Below are positions 54,990 to 64,000 of a stretch of 64,000 nt of DNA, piece by piece (the stretch's first letter is position 1; each line of letters starts with the position of its first letter). Location of the stretch: positions 176,716 to 240,715 of the forward strand of contig NZ_FTLW01000005.1 in the NCBI RefSeq assembly GCF_900155935.1, in the 5' to 3' direction. The stretch comes from Solilutibacter tolerans (lineage in GTDB: Bacteria > Pseudomonadota > Gammaproteobacteria > Xanthomonadales > Xanthomonadaceae). Both the position numbers and the translations under genes were made by a program. The notes below the pieces were generated by a model that did no database searches, was not told where the DNA came from, and saw only the letters and a list, made by a program, of their open reading frames with translations.

Positions 54990-56069
54990 ATGGCTGGCGT
55001 ACGTCGCCTGACACCTGTTGAGGCGCTGGTGCGATACAAGGCTGGCGCCCGATTGATCGACGTGCGCAGCGAGGCGGAACAAGCGTCCGGCATGGCGGAG
55101 GGCGCGGAGGCAATTTCCCAAGATCTATTGTTGGAAGATGCTGCATCACGATTGCCACCAGACGCCGAGATCTTGTTGATCTGTCAGCGTGGGATGCGCT
55201 CGCTAGGCGTTGCCGAGGCTATGCTGAAGCAAGGCTTCGTCGACATCGCAAGCATCGAGGGTGGCATCGAAGCCTGGCAACGCGATGATTTGCCCACAAC
55301 TGCAGCGAGCCTGGATGCGGACTTCCTTGGGCGTTACTCGCGCCAACTGCGATTGCCGCAAGTCGGCATAGTAGGGCAGCGCAAGCTGCAGCAGGCACGC
55401 GTCACCCTTATCGGCGCCGGTGGTTTGGGCGCACCGGCTGCGTTCTATCTTGCGGCGGCAGGCGTCGGGCATTTGCGCCTGGTCGATGATGACATCGTCG
55501 AGCGCAGCAACCTGCAGCGGCAGATATTGCATGTGGATGCAGGGGTGGATTTCGCTGCGAAGGTCGATTCCGCACGTGAGCGTTTGCTTGCGTTGAACCC
55601 TAAGATCGAGGTTGAAGCGGTGCGTGTACGCATCGATGCCGACAATGTCGATGCCTACGTCAGCGACGCCGACGTGGTGATGGATGGCGCGGATAATTTT
55701 CCTGCACGTCATGCACTCAACGATGCTTGCATACGGTTGGGCAAGCCCTTGGTCTATGGCGCCGTGCAGCGTTTCGATGGTCAGGCAAGCGTGTTCGATG
55801 CCGGGCGCCAGCGAGGCGTTGCGCCGTGTTACCGCTGCCTGTTTCCCGAGGCACCGGACGACGCCCCCAATTGCGCAGAAGCCGGGGTGCTCGGCGTCGT
55901 GCCCGGCATCATTGGTTTGGTGCAAGCGAACGAAGTGATCAAGTTGATCCTGAACGTCGGCGATCCTTTGATAGGTCGATTGCTGCAGTTCGATGCATTG
56001 GCAATGCGCTTTCGTGAAACCCGATTGCGCGCCGATCCGGATTGCCCGGCCTGCGGCAAGCGCGACTAA
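54990..56069 (+). CDS. moeB: Molybdopterin-synthase adenylyltransferase with N-terminal rhodanese domain
   Basis: A 359-residue fusion. Residues about 5-105 form a rhodanese domain with active-site C65 in LLICQRGMRSLG. Residues about 112-359 are a ThiF/MoeB/HesA adenylyltransferase with GAGGLGAPAAFYLA, the arginine finger RSNLQRQILH, MDGADNFPARHALN, and zinc sites CYRC and CPAC. It activates the C-terminus of MoaD or a related sulfur carrier and could also pass sulfur. The eukaryotic Uba4/MOCS3 has the reverse order (rhodanese last). The ATG is one base after der. Its stop overlaps the convergent hydrolase gene by four bases. Confidence 0.92.
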   Translation: MAGVRRLTPVEALVRYKAGARLIDVRSEAEQASGMAEGAEAISQDLLLEDAASRLPPDAEILLICQRGMRSLGVAEAMLKQGFVDIASIEGGIEAWQRDDLPTTAASLDADFLGRYSRQLRLPQVGIVGQRKLQQARVTLIGAGGLGAPAAFYLAAAGVGHLRLVDDDIVERSNLQRQILHVDAGVDFAAKVDSARERLLALNPKIEVEAVRVRIDADNVDAYVSDADVVMDGADNFPARHALNDACIRLGKPLVYGAVQRFDGQASVFDAGRQRGVAPCYRCLFPEAPDDAPNCAEAGVLGVVPGIIGLVQANEVIKLILNVGDPLIGRLLQFDALAMRFRETRLRADPDCPACGKRD

Positions 56070-56836
56070 CGCAGAAATGCCCGCAATGCCTCTATGTAGG
56101 CAGGATTCGCGGACAGATTGTTGTGATCACCTTCGATGGTCACTACGCGCGTGCTCGTAGGGAGCGCAAGCAACAGTGCATCGGTATTTTTCGAGGGGAT
56201 CACCTCGTCATCAGTCGCGCGGATCACAAGCGTGGGTTGCGTGCGTGCGCACAGCCAATCCGCGCTGTCGTAGCGCTCACGCATCAGCAAGTTCACCGGC
56301 AACCATGGGTAATGTGACTTTGCGACATGGCTAAGTGAGTCGAAGGGCGTGATCAACACCAATTTCGTGGCCGTTCGTTGGCTGGCCACCCAACTGGCGA
56401 CGCCACTGCCCAAGCTACGACCCACCAGGGCAACCGGTTGGCCGGAATGTCGCCGGGCGACTTCGTCATACACCGCCAACGCATCGGTCAGGATCGCATC
56501 GCGCGATGGCTCGCCATCGCTGCCGCCATAGCCGCGATATGGCACTAGGTACGCTGTCCAACCGGGGCAGCACTCGGCCAATAGCGCTCGTGCTTGTTGC
56601 AGAGTTTCCGCATTGCCGCCGAAGTAGAGCAGGGCGCGCGATTGCCCAGGGCGGTCCACCCAACCACGCAAATGCACGCCATCGGGGCGGACCAGATCGA
56701 ATGTGCTGGCAATGGTGGCATCGCCACGGGTCATGTCGGGGTAATAGATCAGCCGTCGCTGGCCGAAATAGAAACCGGCCAACACCGCGCCGATAATCAG
56801 TGCGATGAGTACCCCCAGGCCCAAGATCAGCTTCAA
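56066..56836 (-). CDS. Alpha/beta hydrolase with N-terminal membrane anchor
   Basis: A 256-residue protein of the BEM46/ABHD13-like group. A helix at about 2-22 (LILGLGVLIALIIGAVLAGF) anchors it. The nucleophile Ser is in VALVGRSLGSGVASW (GRSLGSG). The acidic residue is in RATDDEVIPS and the His in EGDHNNLS. Substrate unknown; lipid or thioester hydrolysis is possible. I chose TTG 56836 because GGGAGAG stands five bases before it; no ATG fits and the frame is open far upstream. Moderate confidence in the start, high in the fold. Confidence 0.85.
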   Translation of the reverse strand: MKLILGLGVLIALIIGAVLAGFYFGQRRLIYYPDMTRGDATIASTFDLVRPDGVHLRGWVDRPGQSRALLYFGGNAETLQQARALLAECCPGWTAYLVPYRGYGGSDGEPSRDAILTDALAVYDEVARRHSGQPVALVGRSLGSGVASWVASQRTATKLVLITPFDSLSHVAKSHYPWLPVNLLMRERYDSADWLCARTQPTLVIRATDDEVIPSKNTDALLLALPTSTRVVTIEGDHNNLSANPAYIEALRAFLR

Positions 56837-56940
56837 ATCGACTCTCCCATGCAGGTGAAAACAGCATGCGGCATATCGCCGCTGGCCGCGGGCCGCATCG
56901 ACCGGGATAATGGCGCGTCCCCGTCGGTGCCACATGAATC

Positions 56941-57807
56941 ATGACCCAAGCTCGAATCCTGGATGGCAAGCGCATCGCCGATGACGCTTTGCACGTGATG
57001 AAGGCAGAAGTCGATGCGCGGTTGGCGGCCGGCAAACGTCGCCCCGGCCTGGCGGTGGTGCTGGTGGGTAACGATCCCGCCTCGCAGTCCTACGTGCGCA
57101 ACAAGCGCCGTGCGGCGGAGATCGTCGGCATCCAGACTTTCGACCATAACCTTGCCGAAACGACCGAAGAGGAGCTGCTGGCCCTCATCGACCAGCTCAA
57201 TGCAGATCCGAGCGTGCATGGAATTCTGGTCCAACTGCCTCTGCCGGGAATTCCTGATGCCAGCCGCTTGATCGAGCGGATTGACCCGCACAAGGATGTC
57301 GACGGCTTCCACCCGATGAATGTTGGCCATCTGGCGCTGCGCCAATTCGGCCTGCGCCCCTGCACTCCGCGCGGCATCATGCATCTCCTCAACCAGACCG
57401 GTGAGCCGATTCGCGGCGCGAATGCCACGATCGTGGGTGTATCCAACCACGTTGGCCGGCCAATGGCGATGGAGCTCCTCATCGCGGGCAGCACGGTCAC
57501 CTGCTGCCACCGTTTCACCCCGCCCGAGGTGCTGGAAGCCTCGGTGCGCAACGCCGATATCCTGGTGGTGGCGGTGGGTAAACCGGCCTTGATACCGGGT
57601 GAATGGGTTAAACCGGGCGCAGTGGTGATCGATGTCGGCATCAACCGCACTGACGATGGCCGCCTGGTCGGCGATATCGGCTTCGATGCCGCGGCCGAGC
57701 GGGCCGGCTGGATCACCCCGGTCCCGGGCGGGGTAGGGCCGATGACGGTCGCCACCTTGATGCGCAACACCTTGGAAGCCGCCGAGCTGGCCGACGCGGG
57801 GGACTGA
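56941..57807 (+). CDS. folD: Methylenetetrahydrofolate dehydrogenase / methenyl-THF cyclohydrolase
   Basis: A 288-residue bifunctional folate enzyme producing 10-formyl-THF for purine synthesis. Motifs are [14 protein letters not shown] with the catalytic lysine, [20 protein letters not shown], and the NADP-binding [16 protein letters not shown]. The usual VGRSxxVG is here VGVSNHVG. The C-terminal [19 protein letters not shown] is diagnostic. The gene precedes guaB, so folate and purine functions adjoin. A -10-like GATAAT is at 56906-56911. Confidence 0.96.
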   Translation: MTQARILDGKRIADDALHVMKAEVDARLAAGKRRPGLAVVLVGNDPASQSYVRNKRRAAEIVGIQTFDHNLAETTEEELLALIDQLNADPSVHGILVQLPLPGIPDASRLIERIDPHKDVDGFHPMNVGHLALRQFGLRPCTPRGIMHLLNQTGEPIRGANATIVGVSNHVGRPMAMELLIAGSTVTCCHRFTPPEVLEASVRNADILVVAVGKPALIPGEWVKPGAVVIDVGINRTDDGRLVGDIGFDAAAERAGWITPVPGGVGPMTVATLMRNTLEAAELADAGD

Positions 57808-57816
57808 CTGGCAAGC

Positions 57817-57845
57817 TGACGCGAGCTTTGCTGTCGCGGTACAAT
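57817..57845 (+). promoter_or_regulatory. Promoter of guaB
   Basis: CTGACG (57817-57822) and TACAAT (57840-57845) are spaced by 17 bases, giving a leader of about 20 bases before ATG 57874. I see no PurR-type palindrome in it. Confidence 0.55.
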
Positions 57846-57873
57846 GTCGCGCTTCCCAGCCCCCGGAACCCGT

Positions 57874-59334
57874 ATGCTCCGCATCCTGGCAGAAGCACTC
57901 ACCTACGACGATGTCTCCCTCGTCCCGGCGCACTCCGTCGTCCTGCCCAAGGACGTGTCGCTCTCCTCGAAACTGACCAATAGCCTGCGCCTGAATCTGC
58001 CGATCGTCTCGGCGGCGATGGACACGGTCACCGATGCGCGTCTTGCCATCGCGATGGCGCAACTGGGCGGCATCGGCATCCTGCACAAGAACATGAGCTG
58101 GCAGGAACAGGCCCGCGCCGTCGAGCAGGTCAAGAATTTCGAATCCGGCATCATCCGCGAGCCGTTCACGGTCACGCCGGATACGTCGATTGGCGAAGTG
58201 CTGAAACTCACTCGCGCCCGCAACATCAGCGGGGTGCCGGTGGTGGATGCGGATGGTCAACTGGTTGGCATCGTCACTGGTCGTGACATGCGCTTCGAGA
58301 AGAAGCTGGACGATCCGGTCTACAACATCATGACCCGCAAGGAAAAGCTGATCACGGTGAAAGAAGGCGCCAGCGACGATGAAGTGCTGGAGAAACTACA
58401 CCGGAATCGCATCGAAAAAGTGCTGGTCATCAACGATGATTTCGCGCTGCGTGGCCTGATCACCGTCAAGGACATCCAGAAGAAGCGCGACAACCCGAAC
58501 GCGGCCTACGATCCGGACGAGCAGCTGCTCGTGGGTGCGGCGGTTGGCGTCGGCGGCGATACCGAGCAGCGCATCGAAGCCTTGGTGGAGGCCGAAGTCG
58601 ACGTGATCATCGTCGATACCGCGCACGGTCATTCGCAGGGCGTGATCGAGCGCGTGGCGTGGGCGAAAAAGCACTATCCGAAGCTGCAAGTCATTGGCGG
58701 CAACATCGTCACAGGCGATGCCGCGTTGGCGTTGATGGATGCGGGCGCGGATGCGGTAAAGGTCGGTGTGGGTCCGGGTTCGATCTGCACCACGCGCATC
58801 GTGGCTGGCGTCGGCGTACCGCAGGTGACCGCCATCTCGATGGTGGCTGAAGCCCTGCAGGACCGCATCCCGCTGATCGCCGATGGTGGCATTCGCTATT
58901 CGGGTGACATCGGCAAGGCACTGGTCGCGGGCGCATCGACCATCATGATCGGTGGCCTGTTTGCCGGTACCGAAGAATCGCCGGGCGAAACCGAACTCTT
59001 CCAGGGCCGCAGCTACAAGAGCTATCGCGGTATGGGGTCGCTGGGCGCGATGGAGAAGGGCTCGAAAGACCGCTACTTCCAGGATTCCAGCGACGCCGAC
59101 AAGTTGGTGCCGGAAGGCATCGAAGGTCGCGTACCGTATCGCGGGCCGCTGTCGGCGGTGGTACACCAACTCGCAGGTGGCCTGCGCGCGACGATGGGCT
59201 ATGTGGGCTGCGCCAGCATCGAAGAGATGCGCGCCAAGCCGCAGTTCGTCAAGGTGACCGGCGCGGGCCAGCGTGAGAGCCACGTCCACGACGTGCAGAT
59301 CACCAAGGAACCGCCGAATTATCGGGCTGGGTGA
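57874..59334 (+). CDS. guaB: IMP dehydrogenase
   Basis: A 486-residue enzyme that oxidises IMP to XMP, the first committed step to GMP. The TIM barrel is interrupted at about 93-210 by a pair of CBS domains ([34 protein letters not shown]) that bind nucleotides. The catalytic Cys lies in [17 protein letters not shown], and the flap region has [14 protein letters not shown] 57874 is favoured because the promoter -10 box overlaps the only upstream start. It is followed by a small gene and guaA in one operon. Confidence 0.97.
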   Translation: MLRILAEALTYDDVSLVPAHSVVLPKDVSLSSKLTNSLRLNLPIVSAAMDTVTDARLAIAMAQLGGIGILHKNMSWQEQARAVEQVKNFESGIIREPFTVTPDTSIGEVLKLTRARNISGVPVVDADGQLVGIVTGRDMRFEKKLDDPVYNIMTRKEKLITVKEGASDDEVLEKLHRNRIEKVLVINDDFALRGLITVKDIQKKRDNPNAAYDPDEQLLVGAAVGVGGDTEQRIEALVEAEVDVIIVDTAHGHSQGVIERVAWAKKHYPKLQVIGGNIVTGDAALALMDAGADAVKVGVGPGSICTTRIVAGVGVPQVTAISMVAEALQDRIPLIADGGIRYSGDIGKALVAGASTIMIGGLFAGTEESPGETELFQGRSYKSYRGMGSLGAMEKGSKDRYFQDSSDADKLVPEGIEGRVPYRGPLSAVVHQLAGGLRATMGYVGCASIEEMRAKPQFVKVTGAGQRESHVHDVQITKEPPNYRAG

Positions 59335-59337
59335 GGA

Positions 59338-59528
59338 ATGAAGGTCGTGACGCAATTGATGCGCACGATTTTTCTTCTCTTTACGTTTGCTTTTTTTCTA
59401 ATCCTAGTTTGTTGGTGGTTCATTCCTGTGACGCTTGGCCCGACCGATCAATGTCTGGATCGGGGCGGTGCGTGGGATTACACCATCGATAGATGCGTTA
59501 CTGATTATCAACCGGCACCACCACCCAA

Positions 59529-59532
<4 letters not shown>
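59338..59532 (+). CDS. Small membrane or exported peptide between guaB and guaA
   Basis: A 64-residue frame. A hydrophobic segment at about 10-31 ([20 protein letters not shown]) is followed by a polar tail with the pattern [17 protein letters not shown] and a proline-rich end. The two cysteines 13 residues apart around RGGAWDY could form a disulfide outside the membrane. The ATG lies four bases after the guaB stop and the stop overlaps the guaA ATG (ATGA), so it is embedded in the gua operon. Its coding DNA looks more AT-rich than its neighbours. An internal ATG at 59359 is an alternative start. The family is not known to me beyond similar short C-x-GG-W-x-C tails. Confidence 0.65.
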
Positions 59533-61582
<2,050 letters not shown>

Positions 61583-62041
61583 TCAGGCGCGCCGGCGGGC
61601 CAGTTCCTGGTCCAGTTCCACGTCGAAACTGCCCACGGCAAGGCTCACCTCGCGCCACATGGCGAAGCATGCGCCGAGCAGGAAGGCCACACCTATCAGT
61701 GCGAGCACGGTGGGGATCATCCCCAACTTGAACCCCAGGAAAGCATCACCCGCCAAGGCGAGACTGGTGCCGACGAAGCTGCCCATGCCGAGGTAGAGCA
61801 TCTGACAGGCGCGCAGCACCCACTGTGCGCGCTGGCGATGGCGATTGATCTGGATGTCGCGGTGCTCGCGGTCAGGTGCGTCATGCGCCCACTCAACAAT
61901 CAGCGAGCGAAGCCGATCAACCACGCGGGCCAATCGTGTATTGGCAGACACCAGTAAGGATGCGGTGGCGGTCATCAGCAACGCGGGGGCCAGCATCGCG
62001 GTCAGGATCGCGTGATGGGCAGTGTCCAGGAACTGGAACAT
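61583..62041 (-). CDS. DUF2721 family membrane protein
   Basis: A 152-residue protein with membrane helices at about 9-31, 82-101 and 107-130 ([58 protein letters not shown]). A charged, arginine-rich stretch ([17 protein letters not shown]) lies between the first two. The pattern, including [14 protein letters not shown], fits DUF2721, a widespread family without known function. The gene is divergent from orn (58-base gap) and ends flush with tadA. Confidence 0.8.
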   Translation of the reverse strand: MFQFLDTAHHAILTAMLAPALLMTATASLLVSANTRLARVVDRLRSLIVEWAHDAPDREHRDIQINRHRQRAQWVLRACQMLYLGMGSFVGTSLALAGDAFLGFKLGMIPTVLALIGVAFLLGACFAMWREVSLAVGSFDVELDQELARRRA

Positions 62042-62099
62042 GGGTCGGATCCATTGGGTGACGGGCTATGATGCCAACGATTCCACATGCATGCGAACC

Positions 62100-62663
62100 A
62101 TGTCCGAAACCAATGCTTCTTCTTTGCGGCTGATCTGGATCGATCTCGAAATGACCGGGCTCGATACACAGCGTGATTCCATCCTCGAAATCGCCACCGT
62201 GGTGACGGATGCCGAGTTGACCATTCTCGCCGAAGGGCCTGAGTTGGCCATCGCACACTCGCTGGCCACATTGGAGGCGATGGACGATTGGAACCGCAAT
62301 CAACACACCAAGTCCGGTTTGTGGAAGCGATCGATCGAGCAGGGCGTCTCGATGCAGGAGGCCGAAGCACTCACGCTCGAATTCCTACGAAAGTGGGTGC
62401 CCGAGCGTGCGTCGCCGATGTGTGGCAACTCCATTTGCCAGGACCGCCGTTTCATGCACCGCCAAATGCCGATGCTGGAACGTTACTTTCACTACCGTAA
62501 TCTGGATGTCAGCACGTTGAAAGAGTTGGCCCGACGTTGGGCCCCGCAATTGTTGGTTGGATTCCAGAAAGAAAGTGCGCACACGGCACTGAGTGACGTG
62601 CGCGATTCCATCGCAGAACTTGCGTACTACCGCCAGCACATCGGTGCGTTGGCGGTGGGGTAA
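62100..62663 (+). CDS. orn: Oligoribonuclease
   Basis: A 187-residue 3'-5' exonuclease that degrades RNA dinucleotides, including pGpG from cyclic-di-GMP turnover. The DEDDh motifs are visible: [11 protein letters not shown] (D, E), then [12 protein letters not shown] (D), and [11 protein letters not shown] (H, D). ATG 62100 fits the family; the longer open frame starts in the divergent gene. A -10-like TATGAT is at 62067-62072. It converges on the mscS-like gene with five bases between stops. Confidence 0.96.
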   Translation: MSETNASSLRLIWIDLEMTGLDTQRDSILEIATVVTDAELTILAEGPELAIAHSLATLEAMDDWNRNQHTKSGLWKRSIEQGVSMQEAEALTLEFLRKWVPERASPMCGNSICQDRRFMHRQMPMLERYFHYRNLDVSTLKELARRWAPQLLVGFQKESAHTALSDVRDSIAELAYYRQHIGALAVG

Positions 62664-62668
62664 GTAGT

Positions 62669-63610
62669 TCAGGTTTGGGGCGTGGGCTTGACCACATCCC
62701 CATCATCCGCGACTCCGCGCAGCAAGATGTCGGCGATCGGGCGGCCATCGGCGTCGCGGTGATAGACGTGCAGGTCACGCTGCGGATAGGGGATGTTGAG
62801 CCCGTGTTCGATGAGCTGGTTGCGCACGGCCTCGGTGACCTTGCTGCGTGCTTCGATGTAGTCATCGTTGCGGGCGAAGGCCTGCAGCACCAGATCCACG
62901 CTGCTTTCGCCCAGATTCACCACGCGCACCACGGGCTCGGGGTTCTTGGAGAGCAGTGGCTCGTTTTCGGCGATTTCCATCAGCACTTTTCGCGCGAGAT
63001 GCAGATCATCGTCATAGCCAACCCCCACGGTGATATCCATGCGCCGCTGTGGCAGGGTGCTGAAATTGATGATCGGCGCGGTCGTGATCTCGCTATTGGG
63101 CAGGATGATCACGCGATGATCGAACGCACGCAGGCGTGTCTGGAAGACGCGCACTTCAAGTACCGTGCCTTCCTGGCCTGCGGCGATCACATGGTCACCT
63201 GTGCGGAAGGGGCGCAGCACAATCAACATCACGCCCGATGCGATGTTGGACAACGAGTCCTTGAGCGCCAAACCGACGGCAAGGCCGGCTGCGCCGAGGA
63301 TCGCGAACATGGATGTCGTTGGCACACCCAGTGCGCTCAGCGCGGTCATGATGACCAGCACCAGCATCACTGCATAAGCGATGTTGCGTAGAAAGCCGCC
63401 TAGCGTGACATCCACGCCTGCGCGGCCCATCACCCGGTCCAGACCGTTGCTAAGGCGCTTGGCCAGCCAGCGGCCCACGACAAAGATGATGACAGCAGCT
63501 AAAAGCTTGAGCCCCCAGGTTTCCAGTAATTGCAGCCAATCGACGCCTTTGACCTCTTTCACTAGTTCGGATGAGTTGGCTTCGGCGGTGGTTAGGAAAT
63601 TCAACGGCAT
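62669..63610 (-). CDS. mscS: Small-conductance mechanosensitive channel (MscS family)
   Basis: A 313-residue membrane channel that opens under membrane tension. Three N-terminal helices are followed by the pore helix GAAGLAVGLALKDSLSNIASG (quoted in part) and the beta domain RPFRTGDHVIAAGQEGTV. The cytoplasmic alpha/beta domain has RVIILPNSEI and VGVGYDDDLHLARKVL. ATG 63610 has GGAG six bases upstream; a GTG six codons earlier is less likely. Size matches E. coli MscS (about 286) with a longer C-terminus. Confidence 0.93.
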   Translation of the reverse strand: MPLNFLTTAEANSSELVKEVKGVDWLQLLETWGLKLLAAVIIFVVGRWLAKRLSNGLDRVMGRAGVDVTLGGFLRNIAYAVMLVLVIMTALSALGVPTTSMFAILGAAGLAVGLALKDSLSNIASGVMLIVLRPFRTGDHVIAAGQEGTVLEVRVFQTRLRAFDHRVIILPNSEITTAPIINFSTLPQRRMDITVGVGYDDDLHLARKVLMEIAENEPLLSKNPEPVVRVVNLGESSVDLVLQAFARNDDYIEARSKVTEAVRNQLIEHGLNIPYPQRDLHVYHRDADGRPIADILLRGVADDGDVVKPTPQT

Positions 63611-63629
63611 GGGGGCTCCAGATGACACG

Positions 63630-63649
63630 CACGCCCCAGGCGGGGCGTG
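63630..63649. terminator. Hairpin between the cls-like gene and mscS
   Basis: CACGCCCC (63630-63637) pairs perfectly with GGGGCGTG (63642-63649) over AGGC. No U-tract follows on either strand. It lies just after the PLD gene end on the minus strand and may end its transcript or mark mRNA processing. Confidence 0.4.
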
Positions 63650-63697
63650 TTGAATAATCTGTGCATGGTACCGGTGGCTAGCTGAAAGAAGCGTTGA

Positions 63698-64000
63698 TCA
63701 GAGTACGGGCGACATCATGCCGATGGCGTTTTGCAGCAGACGCCGGTGATATGGCCAGGCCTGGACCTCACGTGCATCGACGGGGTGAGATACTGATGCG
63801 TAGCCCAGTTGGCGCTCGCGGATCGTTTGAGTGACGGCGCGATCGGTGATGAGTAGATTGTTTTCATAATTCAGCTCAAGGCTGCGGCGATCCATATTGG
63901 CCGAGCCGACCAATGCGATCTCACCATCAACGGCCATGGATTTCGTATGCAAGAGGCCCAGCGGATATTCCAGCACGGTCACGCCGCAGGCCAAAAGATC
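63698..64000 (-). CDS. Cardiolipin synthase-like phospholipase D protein, 3' end
   Basis: The 5' part of the gene is beyond the window. The last 101 residues contain the second HKD motif LLHTKSMAVDGEIALVGSANMDRRS (quoted in parts: HTKSMAVD and GSANMD), then LNYENNLLITD and a tail ending MMSPVL. This matches the C-terminus of bacterial cardiolipin synthases of the ClsA type, which condense phosphatidylglycerol in the inner membrane. Other PLD-family proteins share the motif, so the name is probable and not certain. Confidence 0.82.
   Translation of the reverse strand, partial: DLLACGVTVLEYPLGLLHTKSMAVDGEIALVGSANMDRRSLELNYENNLLITDRAVTQTIRERQLGYASVSHPVDAREVQAWPYHRRLLQNAIGMMSPVL

Overview
The window reads as a chromosomal core segment of a gammaproteobacterium of the Xanthomonadaceae/Lysobacteraceae type. 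The evidence is GC-rich DNA by eye, gene order and protein motifs: serC-pheA-hisC-aroA without tyrA, cmk-rpsA-ihfB-lapB followed by an O-antigen style lipid-linked sugar transferase, capD and galU, nfuA followed by a large Pro/Ala-rich transmembrane protein, and rlmN-pilW-rodZ-yfgM-bamB-der without ispG-hisS. I cannot name the genus. I see no insertion sequence, integrase, phage gene or CRISPR array.

Layout. 1-4160: 3' end of pgsA running into a tRNA-Gly gene, then tRNA-Cys and tRNA-Leu, a membrane-anchored FMN glutamate-synthase-like protein, arsC, tRNA-Val, a PHA-system protein and an FHA-like membrane protein. 4256-9752: serC-pheA-hisC-aroA with overlapping genes (serine and aromatic amino acids), then a TonB-like protein coupled to a 40-residue membrane peptide. 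9856-17583: serS, a LysR regulator, tRNA-Ser, a GacA/UvrY-type response regulator, and RNase E divergent from RluC. 17590-23218: an S9 peptidase gene interrupted by an in-frame amber codon, phhB, nfuA, the repetitive membrane protein and two small cytochromes c. 23398-31120: an RND efflux operon with one adaptor and two different permeases.

31154-35703: TraB-family protein, aguB and aguA (agmatine to putrescine), a lipoprotein, a BamE-like exported protein and a zinc-ligand-poor L36. 35855-43835: cmk, rpsA, ihfB, lapB, glycosyl-phosphate transferase, capD-like dehydratase and galU, linking translation, DNA architecture and envelope polysaccharide. 43969-48259: a TetR-fadB-fadA beta-oxidation operon read leftward. 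48487-56069: ndk, rlmN, pilW, rodZ, yfgM, bamB, der and a rhodanese-MoeB protein. 56066-64000: alpha/beta hydrolase, folD, guaB, a small cysteine-pair peptide, guaA, tadA, a DUF2721 protein, orn, mscS and the 3' end of a cardiolipin-synthase-like gene.

Most of the window is housekeeping. I found no convincing new defence or mobile system. The best leads are the pgsA frame that crosses the tRNA-Gly promoter and stops inside the tRNA; the amber-interrupted S9 peptidase; the RND permease pair in which only one partner keeps the usual proton-relay residues; the basic Lys/Ala tail on PheA; several small peptides coupled to known genes; and a hairpin placed against the RNase E ribosome binding site.
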